Source: Pseudomonas cremoricolorata DSM 17059 = NBRC 16634
Lineage (GTDB): Bacteria; Pseudomonadota; Gammaproteobacteria; Pseudomonadales; Pseudomonadaceae
Reading direction: 5' to 3'
Length of the DNA: 64,000 nucleotides
Assembly: GCF_000425745.1 (NCBI RefSeq)
Contig: NZ_AUEA01000003.1
Coordinates: forward strand, 310,001 to 374,000
In this document: positions 1 through 8,946 of the stretch, in pieces
How positions within the stretch are numbered: the stretch's first letter is position 1
Layout: each line of letters begins with the position of its first letter
Position numbers and translations under genes: made by a program
The notes under the pieces: model-generated
The model's database searches: none
Told to the model about the DNA's origin: nothing
The model's input: the letters and a program-made list of their open reading frames with translations, nothing else

Positions 1-1679
1 AGTTGCTCTCTGCCGCCACCGGTAACGCGCAGCGCGAGATGCGCCACTGGCTGGGCAACGATGCACCCCCTGCGCCGCTGTCCACCGTCGGCCTGACCCA
101 CGGCGACCTCAACGGCAGCCGCCTGTTCGACGGCCCAGGCAAGGCGCGCAACCTGCTGCTGATTACCCTGGAAGGCATCCCCGGCGCCTACCTGCGGCCT
201 AATCGCGAGGCGCTGAACAGCCGCTTCGACCAGGACCTGATGCCCAACCTCAGCCGCTGGGCGGCCCGCGGCATGAACACCCCCGATTACGTGCTGCACA
301 CGCACCAGACCATCCGCGGCCTGTACGCCATGCTCTGCGGCGACTACGACAAGCTGGCCAACGGCACGCCCAAGGGCGTCGAACTGCTGACCCAGCAGAC
401 GCGCAACCGTGACTGCCTGCCCAACCAGATGCGCGAGGCCGGTTTCTCGACCCATTACTTGCAAGCGGCCGGCCTGCGGTTCATGGCCAAGGACCGCATC
501 ATGCCGCACATCGGCTTCAGCCAGGTGCATGGCGATGAGTGGTTCAGCAACGCCAACTACCTCGACTTCCCCTGGGGCAAGGACGACCGGGCCTTCTTCG
601 AAGGCGCCCTGGACTACGTCGGCACGCTGCGCAAACAACGCCAACCGTGGATGCTCACCCTGCTGACGGTCGGCACGCACCAGCCCTACTCGGCGCCCGA
701 AGCGTACCTGCAGCGTTTCGATACCCCGAAACAGGCGGCCGTCGCCCACCTCGACGACGCCATCGGCCAGTTCCTCGACAGCCTGGAACGCCAGGGCGTG
801 CTCAAGGACACCCTGGTGGTCATCACCTCGGACGAATCCCACGGCATCGATGGCGTGCGTCTGGCCTCATCCTGGGGCTTCAACCTGATCCTCGCCCCGG
901 AGCAGGCGCAACTGCCAACCGTGCATGCCGGCACCTACGGGCATGTCGACCTGACCACTTCAATGCTCGACTACTTCGCCTTGCCGATCCCCGCCTCGCT
1001 CAGCGGCCGTTCACTGCTGCGCAGCTACGACAGCGGGCGGGAAATGGTCTCGTTCACCAATGGCATGCTGCGTTACCACGATGGCCAGGGCACTTTTACC
1101 GAGTGTGATTTCCAGGAGCGCTGCCGGCGCTATGCCAGCACGGGTTTCATCGCCGACCGCGCCAAGTACCTAGGCCCGGGCGACGACGCCAGCGGCGTGC
1201 AGATCGCAGGCCTTGCCAGTGCCCTCGATCAGTCGCTGCTGCAAACCCCGTTGAACCTGCGTTACCAGTTCGGTGGCCCCAACCCGATCGCCCTGCAGGA
1301 GAGCATCCGCGACGACTGGGCCGACAACCTTATCGGCGCGCAGTACCTGGAAATGCCAGAAGGCACCCGCACGCGGGTACGCCTGAAGGTGCGCGCGCTG
1401 GACCCGGCGCACACCGCCTACATCCAGCTCAAGGCCAAGGAGTTCGAGCAGGACGTCGCCATTGGCCTGCCGGATGAAATGCAGGTGACTGCCGATCAGC
1501 CGCTGGAAATGCAGTTCGATTTCGACAACCCCAACCTGCGCAAGGCGTTCTCCTTCCACCTGCTCGGCTACGGTGGCGGCGAGGTGGAAATCAGCGATTT
1601 CAGCGTGATCACCGCCCTGCCCGGCGAAGAAGAAGGCTTCGACGAACTGCCGGACGATGCCGTCGCCCATTCCGGCTGA
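1..1679 (+). CDS. LTA synthase/sulfatase family protein, 5' end outside window
   Basis: C-terminal part (about 558 residues) of a membrane-anchored alkaline-phosphatase-superfamily enzyme of the lipoteichoic-acid-synthase/phosphoethanolamine-transferase-like group. Near the start, NLLLITLEGIPGAYL holds the expected nucleophilic Thr after a hydrophobic strand. The metal-binding segments appear later as VVITSDESHG and GTYGHVDLTTSMLDYF. The usual N-terminal transmembrane helices are not in the window, so the gene starts upstream; the apparent TTG at position 3 is not a credible start. A beta-rich tail of about 150 residues follows the catalytic domain. In Gram-negatives such proteins modify envelope glycans or lipids with phospho-groups; the substrate here is unknown. 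It converges on the histidine kinase gene downstream. Confidence 0.8.
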   Translation, partial: LLSAATGNAQREMRHWLGNDAPPAPLSTVGLTHGDLNGSRLFDGPGKARNLLLITLEGIPGAYLRPNREALNSRFDQDLMPNLSRWAARGMNTPDYVLHTHQTIRGLYAMLCGDYDKLANGTPKGVELLTQQTRNRDCLPNQMREAGFSTHYLQAAGLRFMAKDRIMPHIGFSQVHGDEWFSNANYLDFPWGKDDRAFFEGALDYVGTLRKQRQPWMLTLLTVGTHQPYSAPEAYLQRFDTPKQAAVAHLDDAIGQFLDSLERQGVLKDTLVVITSDESHGIDGVRLASSWGFNLILAPEQAQLPTVHAGTYGHVDLTTSMLDYFALPIPASLSGRSLLRSYDSGREMVSFTNGMLRYHDGQGTFTECDFQERCRRYASTGFIADRAKYLGPGDDASGVQIAGLASALDQSLLQTPLNLRYQFGGPNPIALQESIRDDWADNLIGAQYLEMPEGTRTRVRLKVRALDPAHTAYIQLKAKEFEQDVAIGLPDEMQVTADQPLEMQFDFDNPNLRKAFSFHLLGYGGGEVEISDFSVITALPGEEEGFDELPDDAVAHSG

Positions 1680-1712
1680 GCCAGCAAGGGCGCTGGCCCG
1701 CCGGTGATGGCA

Positions 1713-3029
1713 TCAGGCAGGCGCCGCACTGCGCGCCTGTGGCAGGCGGATGATGAACTGCGCGCCGCCCAGCGAGGATTGCTCGACAATCAGCGTGCCA
1801 CCCTGCCCCTCGATGGCTCGCCGGCTGATCGCAAGACCCAGGCCGAAGCCGCCGGTGCTGCGATCACGGCTGCGATCCAGGCGGTAGAACGGCTGGAAGA
1901 TGCGTTCGCGCTCCTCGGCGGGAATGCCGATGCCGTCGTCTTCCACGCTGAGCCGGCAACCGCCGTCGGCATCCAGCCCCACACGCAACAGCAGGCGTGT
2001 TTCGCAGTAGCGCATGGCGTTGCGTATCAGGTTCTGCACCGCCCGCGCAGTCAGGCGCGGGTCGAGCACGAAGCGCGGCAGAGGCTCTTCGCTGTGCACT
2101 TCCCAACTGATGCCACGGCCGTCGAGCTCCTCGGCAAAGCCGCCCAGCACACTGTCGACCAGCTCAGGTAGCGACACCTCGACCCGCTCGCGTTGCTGCT
2201 CGGCGTTCTCCAGGCGGCTGTAGGACAGCAGCTCGAGCACCAGTTCATCCAGCTCACGCACATGTCCGACCAGCTCGAGCAGGCGCTTGCGGCTGGCCTG
2301 CGGCACTTCGTCGAACAGCAGCACCAGGCCGAAATCCAGACGCGTCAGCGGTGTGCGCAGCTCGTGGGACACGGCATTGAGCAGCTCGCGCTGCTGATTG
2401 AGGTGGCGCTCCAGGTCACCGGCCATGGTGTCGAACACCCTGGCCAGCTCGCCGATGTTGGAATGCGCTGAAATCTGCGTGCGTTCGCTGAGCTGCCCGC
2501 GGCCCAGGCGCCGGGCGGTGTCCTTGAGCTTTTCCAGATCGCGCCAGTGCGGCCATACCCAAAGCAGGATGCAGCCCAGCAGCGCGGCGCCGATCAGCAC
2601 CGTGACGCCCCACGACAGCACATTGATGTCCAGCGGGTCGGGCGGGTTGTACAGGCTCACCAGCCATTCCCGGTCAAGCGGTGCCAGGGCTGTCTGGTAA
2701 AACCCCCACTCGCCCAGGCGAACCACGTTCAGACCCTGCTCCAGTCGCGCGCGCTCCTCGCCCGACAACTGCGCCTGATCCCAGCGCAGGCGTTTTATTT
2801 CCAGCGGGGCGAAACGCGCCGCCAGATCTTGCTCGACCTGCGGCCACTGCTCGCGCGGCGCCAGCTTGAACTGCTCGACCAACAACGATTGCACGCCCTT
2901 GGCCATGTCCAGGTTGTAGGCGGTGTAGCGGCCCTTGAACACCGTGACGATGGTGTCGGGGATGAACAGGATCGCCCCGGCGTAGGCCAGGATGATCAGC
3001 ACGTAAAGGCGTACCAGCAGCTTGAGCAT
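1713..3029 (-). CDS. Two-component sensor histidine kinase (RstB/ParS-like)
   Basis: 438-residue inner-membrane kinase. TM1 spans residues ~5-24, a short periplasmic loop follows to ~135, TM2 spans ~138-158, then HAMP, a dimerisation domain with H-box AVSHELRTPLTRLDF (His222), and a catalytic domain with N-box QNLIRNAMRY, G1 DDGIGIP and G2 GGFGLGLAISRR. It lies 6 nt downstream of the OmpR-type regulator gene and should form an operon with it. Both are divergent from the RND adaptor/permease genes, so the kinase probably senses envelope stress or a pump substrate and tunes the pump. The ligand is not deducible from sequence. Confidence 0.93.
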   Translation of the reverse strand: MLKLLVRLYVLIILAYAGAILFIPDTIVTVFKGRYTAYNLDMAKGVQSLLVEQFKLAPREQWPQVEQDLAARFAPLEIKRLRWDQAQLSGEERARLEQGLNVVRLGEWGFYQTALAPLDREWLVSLYNPPDPLDINVLSWGVTVLIGAALLGCILLWVWPHWRDLEKLKDTARRLGRGQLSERTQISAHSNIGELARVFDTMAGDLERHLNQQRELLNAVSHELRTPLTRLDFGLVLLFDEVPQASRKRLLELVGHVRELDELVLELLSYSRLENAEQQRERVEVSLPELVDSVLGGFAEELDGRGISWEVHSEEPLPRFVLDPRLTARAVQNLIRNAMRYCETRLLLRVGLDADGGCRLSVEDDGIGIPAEERERIFQPFYRLDRSRDRSTGGFGLGLAISRRAIEGQGGTLIVEQSSLGGAQFIIRLPQARSAAPA

Positions 3030-3035
3030 CGCCGT

Positions 3036-3737
3036 TCAGAACTCCCATTCGCTGCGGCTGAACAGATACCCCTTGCCCCACACGGTCTTGATCTTGCGCG
3101 CCTCGCCGGCGCTGTCGTCGAACTTGCGCCGCAGTTTGGAGATAGCGACATCCACCGAGCGGTCGGTGCCGTTGAATTCGATGCCGCGCAACTGCTGCAG
3201 GATGCGGTCGCGGCTGAGCACCTCGCCGGCGTTGCGCGCCAGCACCACCAGCAGGTTGTATTCGCCGCTGGACAACTCGACCTGCTCGCCGCGCCAACTG
3301 ACGGTGCGCTCGGCCAGATCGATGCACAGCCCGCCGATGTGGATCAGCTCACTGTCCAGGCGCGGCTCGTTGACGCTGCTGCGGCGCAGCAAGGTCCGCA
3401 CCCGGGCCAGCAGCACCCGCGGTTCACAGGGTTTGGTGACGTAGTCATCGGCGCCCATCTCCAGGCCCAGCACCTGGTCGTGGCTGTCGTCGCGGGCGGT
3501 GAGCATGAGAATCGGCAGGCTCTGGGTTTCCTGGCGCAGGCGCCGGCACACCTGCAGGCCGTCAAGGCCGGGCAGCATGAGATCGAGCACGACCAGATCG
3601 GGACGGTGACGGTGGACTTCATCGAGAACCTGGTCACCACGGCTGATGACCCGCACATGAAAGTCGTTGCGTTGCAGGTAACTGGCGATCAGCTCGGACA
3701 ACGCGCTGTCGTCTTCGACCAGAAGAATATTCGGCAT
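3036..3737 (-). CDS. OmpR/PhoB-family response regulator
   Basis: 233 residues from ATG at 3737, where the receiver domain begins directly (MPNILLVEDDSAL); a longer upstream reading adds 18 non-homologous residues. Acidic pocket Asp9/Asp10 and phospho-acceptor Asp52 (VVLDLMLPG) are present, with the Lys of YVTKP later. A C-terminal winged helix follows (SVDVAISKLRRKFD recognition helix, VWGKGYLF wing). It is first in the two-gene operon with the kinase, 157 bp from the divergent RND adaptor gene. It probably binds the intergenic direct repeat at 3803-3819 and controls both operons; that role is inferred from layout. Confidence 0.93.
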   Translation of the reverse strand: MPNILLVEDDSALSELIASYLQRNDFHVRVISRGDQVLDEVHRHRPDLVVLDLMLPGLDGLQVCRRLRQETQSLPILMLTARDDSHDQVLGLEMGADDYVTKPCEPRVLLARVRTLLRRSSVNEPRLDSELIHIGGLCIDLAERTVSWRGEQVELSSGEYNLLVVLARNAGEVLSRDRILQQLRGIEFNGTDRSVDVAISKLRRKFDDSAGEARKIKTVWGKGYLFSRSEWEF

Positions 3738-3802
3738 AGGGGCTTCAAGGGTGATGGCAACTTGGGCAGGATAAAGAATCCTACGCAGCATCAGCCGGAT
3801 TC

Positions 3803-3819
3803 TTCACACATTTTCACAC
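3803..3819. promoter_or_regulatory. Direct repeat TTCACAC-N3-TTCACAC, candidate response-regulator site
   Basis: Two identical 7-mers repeated with a 10-bp period lie in the 157-bp gap between the divergent response regulator and RND adaptor genes. OmpR/PhoB-family dimers usually bind tandem direct repeats with a 10-11 bp period. Position and spacing fit autoregulation plus pump control, but no binding data are implied. Confidence 0.45.
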
Positions 3820-3894
3820 TCGACCTACAGAGCTTAACAGTCGTACCGGGAAGCCTTGCCGTAGCATACGCTCATCATTATCGGGAAGAATCGT

Positions 3895-5070
3895 ATGCCC
3901 ACTCTGTTCCCCTCGCGTCTGCGCCCTATGGCGCTGTTGGCGTTGCTGACCCTCACCCTCTCCGCCTGCGACGATGGCGCCGATCAGGACGAACAGGCCC
4001 CTGCACCGCACGTGCGGGTGGAAACCTTGCAAGAGCAGTCGCTGGCGATCACCACCGAGCTCAGCGGACGGATTCTCGCACCGCGGGTCGCCGAGGTGCG
4101 TGCGCGGGTGCCGGGCGTGGTGCTCAAGCGGGTCTACCGCGAAGGCAGCGACGTCAAACAGGGCGATGTGCTGTTCCTCATCGACCCGGCGCCGTTCAAG
4201 GCCGACCATGACAGCGCCCGCGCCGCGCTGACCCGCGCCGAAGCCACGCGCTACCAGACGCGCCTGCAAGACCAGCGCTACCGGCAGTTGGTCGACGACA
4301 ATGCCATCAGCCGTCAGGAAGCCGACAACGCCCGTGCTGCCTACCTGCAAGCCGATGCCGCGGTCGCCGAGGCCAAGGCCGCCCTGGAGCGAGCCAAGCT
4401 GAACCTGGGCTATGCCACTGTCACCGCGCCGATTTCCGGACGCATCGGCCGTGCCCTGGTCACCGAGGGCGCGCTGGTGGGCCAGAGCGAGACCACGCCG
4501 CTGGCGACCATCCAGCAGCTCGACCCGATCCACGCCGATGTCACCCAATCGACCCGTGAACTCAACAGCCTGCGCCGCGCCATGCGCGCCGGGCAGTTGC
4601 AGCAGGTCGGCAACGACCAGGCCCAGGCCACGTTGATCCAGGATGACGGCAGCGCTTATCCGCTGCCAGGCAAGCTGTTGTTCTCGGACATCAGCGTCGA
4701 TGCCAGCACCAACCAGATCACCCTGCGCAGCGAATTCCCCAACCCCGACCTCGACCTGCTGCCCGGCAGCTATGTGCGCGTGCGCCTGGAACAGGCCGTG
4801 CAACCCAAAGGCATCAGCGTGCCGCAGCGCGCCATCCTGCGTGACAGCGCCGGCGTGCCCAAGGTGATGGTGGTCGACGCACAGTCTCAGGTCAGTGAGC
4901 GCAAGGTCACCCTGGGTACCGCGCAGGGCGACCGCTGGCAGGTGCTGGAAGGTCTGAAGGCCGGTGAGCAGGTGGTAGTCGAAGGGCTGCAGCACGTAAA
5001 GCCCGGCGATCAGGTGCAGGTCGATGGCGCAGACAGCGCTGGCGCCGTTGCGCAGAAAACCGGCCAGTGA
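3895..5070 (+). CDS. RND efflux periplasmic adaptor (MexX/MexC-like)
   Basis: 391-residue membrane-fusion lipoprotein. The signal peptide ends in lipobox LTLSAC (Cys25). The lipoyl halves read RVPGVVLKRVYREGSDVKQGDVLF and LGYATVTAPISGRIGRALVTEGA, flanking a coiled-coil hairpin (~95-165), followed by beta-barrel and membrane-proximal domains. It links an inner-membrane RND pump to an outer-membrane channel. It is followed after 11 nt by the permease gene, clearly one operon. No outer-membrane factor gene follows, as in MexXY, so the pump probably borrows a TtgC/OprM-type channel encoded elsewhere. The divergent two-component system is its likely regulator. Confidence 0.93.
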   Translation: MPTLFPSRLRPMALLALLTLTLSACDDGADQDEQAPAPHVRVETLQEQSLAITTELSGRILAPRVAEVRARVPGVVLKRVYREGSDVKQGDVLFLIDPAPFKADHDSARAALTRAEATRYQTRLQDQRYRQLVDDNAISRQEADNARAAYLQADAAVAEAKAALERAKLNLGYATVTAPISGRIGRALVTEGALVGQSETTPLATIQQLDPIHADVTQSTRELNSLRRAMRAGQLQQVGNDQAQATLIQDDGSAYPLPGKLLFSDISVDASTNQITLRSEFPNPDLDLLPGSYVRVRLEQAVQPKGISVPQRAILRDSAGVPKVMVVDAQSQVSERKVTLGTAQGDRWQVLEGLKAGEQVVVEGLQHVKPGDQVQVDGADSAGAVAQKTGQ

Positions 5071-5081
5071 GGAGCTGAACC

Positions 5082-8000
5082 ATGCCGCAGTTCTTCATTG
5101 ACCGCCCCATCTTCGCCTGGGTCGTCGCCCTGTTCATTCTCTTGGCCGGCGCCCTGGCGATTCCCAAGCTGCCGGTGGCGCAGTACCCCAACGTGGCACC
5201 GCCGCAGGTGGAAATCTACGCGGTCTACCCTGGCGCCTCGGCGGCGACCATGGATGAAAGCGTGGTCAGCCTGATCGAGCAGGAACTCAACGGTGCCGAC
5301 AACCTGCTGTACTTCGAGTCGCAGAGCAGCCTGGGCAGCGCCACCATCACCGCCACCTTCCAGCCCGGCACGCCGCCGGACCTGGCCCAGGTCGATGTGC
5401 AGAACCGCCTGAAGGTGGTCGAGTCGCGCCTGCCGCGTCCGGTCACCCAGCAGGGTTTGCAGGTCGAGAAGGTGTCTACCGGTTTCCTTCTGCTCGGCAC
5501 CCTCACCTCCGAGGACGGGCGCATGGACGAAACCGCGCTGAGCGACATCCTGGCGCGCAACGTGATGAACGAAATCCGCCGCATCAAGGGTGTCGGCAAG
5601 GCGCAGCTGTATGGCTCGGAACGCGCCATGCGCATCTGGATCGACCCGCAGAAGCTGATCGGCTTCAACCTCACCCCAACCGACGTGAGCGACGCCATTG
5701 CCGCACAGAACGCCCAAGTCGCCCCGGGCAGCATCGGCGACCTGCCCAGCCGGCCGACCCAGGAAATCACTGCCAACGTGGTGGTCAACGGCCAGCTGAC
5801 CACCCCGGAAGCCTTCGCCGCCGTGGTGCTGCGGGCCAACCCCGACGGCTCGACAGTGACCATCGGTGACGTCGCTCGGGTGGAAGTCGGCGCCCAGGAA
5901 TACCAGTTCGGCACCCGCCTCAACGGCAAGCCTTCCACCGCCTTCGCCGTGCAGCTGTCGCCCGGTGCCAACGCCATGGAGACCGCCACGCTGGTGCGCA
6001 ACAAGATGGAAGAACTGGCCAAGTTCTTCCCTGAAGGCACCCGCTACGACATCCCTTACGACACCTCGCCGTTCGTCAAGGTCTCGATCAAGCAGGTGGT
6101 CACCACCTTGTTCGAAGCGATGCTGCTGGTGTTCGTGGTGATGTTCGTGTTCCTGCAGAACATCCGCTACACGCTGATTCCGACCCTGGTGGTGCCGGTG
6201 GCGCTGATGGGCACCTTCGCCACCATGCTTGCGCTGGGCTTTTCGATCAACGTGCTGACCCTGTTCGGCATGGTCCTGGCCATCGGCATTCTGGTGGACG
6301 ACGCCATCGTGGTGGTGGAGAACGTCGAGCGCATCATGGCCGAGGAAGGCCTGGCGCCGCGCGATGCCACACGCAAGGCCATGGGCCAGATCAGCGGCGC
6401 CATCGTCGGCATCACCCTGGTGCTGGTGGCGGTGTTCCTGCCCATGGCCTTCATGAGCGGCTCGGTGGGGGTGATCTACCAGCAGTTCTCGGTGTCGATG
6501 GCGGTGTCGATCCTGTTCTCGGCGTTCCTCGCCCTGAGCCTGACCCCTGCCCTGTGCGCCACCCTGCTCAAACCCCTGGGCAAAGGCGAACACCATGACA
6601 AGCGCGGCTTCTTCGGCTGGTTCAACCGACGCTTCGCCAGCATGACCGACGGCTACGAGCGCTGGGTCGGGCATGCCCTGGCGCGCAGCGGTCGCTACCT
6701 GCTGGTGTACGCGGTGTTGCTCGGCGCGCTGGGCTTTGGCTTCAGCCAGCTGCCCAGCGACTTCCTGCCCACCGAAGACCAGGGCTACACCATCACCGAT
6801 ATCCAGCTGCCGCCGGGCGCCACCCGTGCCCGTACCGAGCAGGTATCGGCGCAGATCGAGGCCAACAATGCCAACGAGCCTGGGGTCGAAAACACCACGG
6901 TGATCCTTGGTTTCAGCTTCTCAGGCAGCGGGCAGAACGCGGCGCTGGCCTTCACCACGCTCAAGGACTGGTCGCAACGTGGCAGCGACGACAGTGCGCA
7001 AGGTATCGCCGACCGCGCCAACATGGCCTTCAGCCAGATCAAGGACGCCGTGGCCTTCGCCGTGTTGCCGCCGCCGGTCGATGGCCTTGGTGAGTCCACC
7101 GGCTTCCAGTTCCGCCTGCAAGACCGCGGCGGGCTGGGCCATGCGCGACTGATGGCGGCGCGCGATGAACTGCTCAAGCAGGCGGGCAAGAGCAAACTGC
7201 TGACCAACGTGCGCGAATCGTCGCTTGCCGAAAGCCCGCAGGTGCAGTTGGACATCGACCGCCGCCAGGCCAACGCGCTGGGCGTTTCATTCGGCGACAT
7301 CAGCTCGGTGCTCGACACTGCGGTGGGTTCCAGCTACGTCAATGACTTCCCCAACCAGGGGCGCATGCAGCGGGTGGTGGTGCAGGCCGAGGGCGACCAG
7401 CGCAGCCAGGTCGAGGACCTGCTGAAGATCCATGTGCGCAACAGCGCAGGCAAGATGGTGCCGCTGAGCGCCTTCGTCAGCGCCCGTTGGGTCAGCGGCC
7501 CGGTGCAGCTGACCCGCTACAACGGCTACCCGGCAGTGTCGATTTCCGGTGAGCCGACAGCGGGCCAGAGCTCCGGCCAGGCCATGGCCGAGATCGAGCG
7601 GATCGTGGCAGAACTGCCGAGCGGCGTGGGCCTGGAATGGACTGGCTTGTCGTTGCAGGAACGCCTGTCGGGCAGCCAGGCGCCGATTCTGCTGGCGCTG
7701 TCGCTGCTGGTGGTGTTCCTGTGCCTGGCAGCGCTGTACGAAAGCTGGTCGATTCCTACCGCAGTGCTGCTGGTGGTCCCGCTCGGGGTGCTCGGTGCGG
7801 TACTGGCAGTGACCCTTCGCGGCATGCCGAACGATGTGTTCTTCAAGGTCGGCCTGATTACCCTGATCGGCCTGTCGGCGAAGAACGCGATTCTCATCAT
7901 CGAGTTCGCCAAGTCGCTGGTCGATCAGGGCGTGCCTGCCCGCGACGCCGCGCTGCAGGCCGCACGCCTGCGCCTGAGGCCGATCGTGATGACCTCGCTG

Positions 8001-8192
8001 GCATTCATTCTCGGCGTGGTACCCCTGGCCATCGCCAGCGGCGCCAGCTCGGCGAGCCAGCAGGCGATTGGTACCGGGGTCATCGGCGGCATGCTCAGCG
8101 CCACCCTGGCGGTGGTATTCGTGCCGGTGATGAACCTTGCCGGACGTGGCAAGGCCAAGCAGCCCGTGACCGCGCAGCCAGCGCAAGACTGA
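5082..8192 (+). CDS. RND multidrug efflux permease (HAE1 family, MexY/MexD-like)
   Basis: 1036 residues, the normal size of AcrB/MexB homologues. It starts with the typical MPQFFIDRPIFAWVVALFI and has twelve predicted TM helices in two repeats separated by large periplasmic porter domains. The proton-relay pair Asp406-Asp407 lies in LAIGILVDDAIVVVENVE of TM4, and the second-half motif AKNAILIIEFAK is intact. It should export drugs and toxic compounds using proton import. It is the second gene of the adaptor-permease operon, preceded by a GGAGCTGAACC ribosome-binding region. Substrate range cannot be read from sequence; lack of a linked channel gene favours a MexXY-like partner system. Confidence 0.95.
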   Translation: MPQFFIDRPIFAWVVALFILLAGALAIPKLPVAQYPNVAPPQVEIYAVYPGASAATMDESVVSLIEQELNGADNLLYFESQSSLGSATITATFQPGTPPDLAQVDVQNRLKVVESRLPRPVTQQGLQVEKVSTGFLLLGTLTSEDGRMDETALSDILARNVMNEIRRIKGVGKAQLYGSERAMRIWIDPQKLIGFNLTPTDVSDAIAAQNAQVAPGSIGDLPSRPTQEITANVVVNGQLTTPEAFAAVVLRANPDGSTVTIGDVARVEVGAQEYQFGTRLNGKPSTAFAVQLSPGANAMETATLVRNKMEELAKFFPEGTRYDIPYDTSPFVKVSIKQVVTTLFEAMLLVFVVMFVFLQNIRYTLIPTLVVPVALMGTFATMLALGFSINVLTLFGMVLAIGILVDDAIVVVENVERIMAEEGLAPRDATRKAMGQISGAIVGITLVLVAVFLPMAFMSGSVGVIYQQFSVSMAVSILFSAFLALSLTPALCATLLKPLGKGEHHDKRGFFGWFNRRFASMTDGYERWVGHALARSGRYLLVYAVLLGALGFGFSQLPSDFLPTEDQGYTITDIQLPPGATRARTEQVSAQIEANNANEPGVENTTVILGFSFSGSGQNAALAFTTLKDWSQRGSDDSAQGIADRANMAFSQIKDAVAFAVLPPPVDGLGESTGFQFRLQDRGGLGHARLMAARDELLKQAGKSKLLTNVRESSLAESPQVQLDIDRRQANALGVSFGDISSVLDTAVGSSYVNDFPNQGRMQRVVVQAEGDQRSQVEDLLKIHVRNSAGKMVPLSAFVSARWVSGPVQLTRYNGYPAVSISGEPTAGQSSGQAMAEIERIVAELPSGVGLEWTGLSLQERLSGSQAPILLALSLLVVFLCLAALYESWSIPTAVLLVVPLGVLGAVLAVTLRGMPNDVFFKVGLITLIGLSAKNAILIIEFAKSLVDQGVPARDAALQAARLRLRPIVMTSLAFILGVVPLAIASGASSASQQAIGTGVIGGMLSATLAVVFVPVMNLAGRGKAKQPVTAQPAQD

Positions 8193-8232
8193 CTGGACAA
8201 GCCGGCAGCGCCATGGGACGGTTGCCGGCATT

Positions 8233-8262
8233 GACGCACGGGGTGTGACACCCGCGTGCGTC
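8233..8262. repeat. 30-bp near-perfect inverted repeat upstream of mobA
   Basis: GACGCACGGGGTG pairs with CACCCGCGTGCGTC around a 3-nt loop with one bulged base. It sits between the RND permease stop and the mobA start. No T-run follows, so it may be a factor-dependent terminator of the pump operon, an mRNA 3'-end stabiliser or an operator. A weaker inverted repeat (GCCGGCA/TGCCGGC) lies just before it at about 8203-8229. Confidence 0.5.
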
Positions 8263-8339
8263 GCGGCCGTTGGCGGCCAACCCCGCTGCACCTCTGCGCT
8301 GACGGCAACCTGCTAGGAGCCTTTCCAGGAGTCTTCCCC

Positions 8340-8912
8340 ATGCTCAGCAACCGCTCTTGTTCAGTGCTGATTCTCGCCGGCGGGCGCGGCCAGCGTATGG
8401 GCGGTCGTGACAAAGGGCTGATCAGCTGGCGCGACGCGCCGCTGGTGGCGCATGTACAGCGCGTGGTACGGCCGTGGAGCGATGATCTGATCATTTCCTG
8501 CAACCGCAACGCCGAGCGCTACGCCGATTACGCCGATCAGCTGGTCAGCGACGCGCAGACCGACTTCCCCGGGCCGCTGGCAGGCGTGCTGGCGGGATTG
8601 CGCGTGGCCCGCCACGACTGGCTGGCGGTGCTGGCCTGTGATGCGCCGCGAATCGACCTGGCGTTGCTCGATGGGCTGCTGGCCCTGGCGCTGGGCGAGG
8701 ATGCGCCGGCCATGGTACGCCAGGGCGAGTACTGGCAACCGATGTTCTGCGTCTTGCCCAAGCGCAGCCTGGCCTTGCTGGAAACCGCTTGGAACGAGGG
8801 TGAACGCAGTCTGCACAAGGCCCTGCTGCAGGGCCCGGTGGCAGCGCTTGCGTGTGTCGAGGGGGATGTTCGCCTGGAGAACTTCAACAGCCCGGAGCTG
8901 CTGCAGGGTTAG
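8340..8912 (+). CDS. mobA: Molybdenum cofactor guanylyltransferase MobA
   Basis: 190 residues from ATG at 8340, chosen because the nucleotide-binding motif LILAGGRGQRMGGRDKGL follows within ten residues. MobA transfers GMP from GTP to molybdopterin-Mo, giving the MGD cofactor of DMSO-reductase-family enzymes, in the cytosol. Other family features are present: DFPGPLAGVLAGL and the acidic metal-binding VLACDAPRID. Length is normal. It lies 148 bp downstream of the RND permease gene in the same orientation but is functionally unrelated. A strong shared hairpin separates it from the convergent aminotransferase gene. Confidence 0.92.
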   Translation: MLSNRSCSVLILAGGRGQRMGGRDKGLISWRDAPLVAHVQRVVRPWSDDLIISCNRNAERYADYADQLVSDAQTDFPGPLAGVLAGLRVARHDWLAVLACDAPRIDLALLDGLLALALGEDAPAMVRQGEYWQPMFCVLPKRSLALLETAWNEGERSLHKALLQGPVAALACVEGDVRLENFNSPELLQG

Positions 8913-8943
8913 CCAGGCCGGCGCAGCGCGCGCCGGCCTGGCT
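8911..8943. terminator. Bidirectional terminator hairpin between mobA and amaC
   Basis: A perfect 14-bp GC-rich stem (AGCCAGGCCGGCGC with its complement, 5-nt loop) overlaps the mobA stop and ends 4 bp before the convergent aminotransferase stop. It is placed to end both transcripts. Confidence 0.8.
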
Positions 8944-8946
8944 TGA

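Noticed and set aside
2547..4211. 554-codon + strand frame across the kinase, regulator and promoter
   Set aside because: Runs through the antisense of two well-supported genes and into an out-of-frame part of the adaptor gene.
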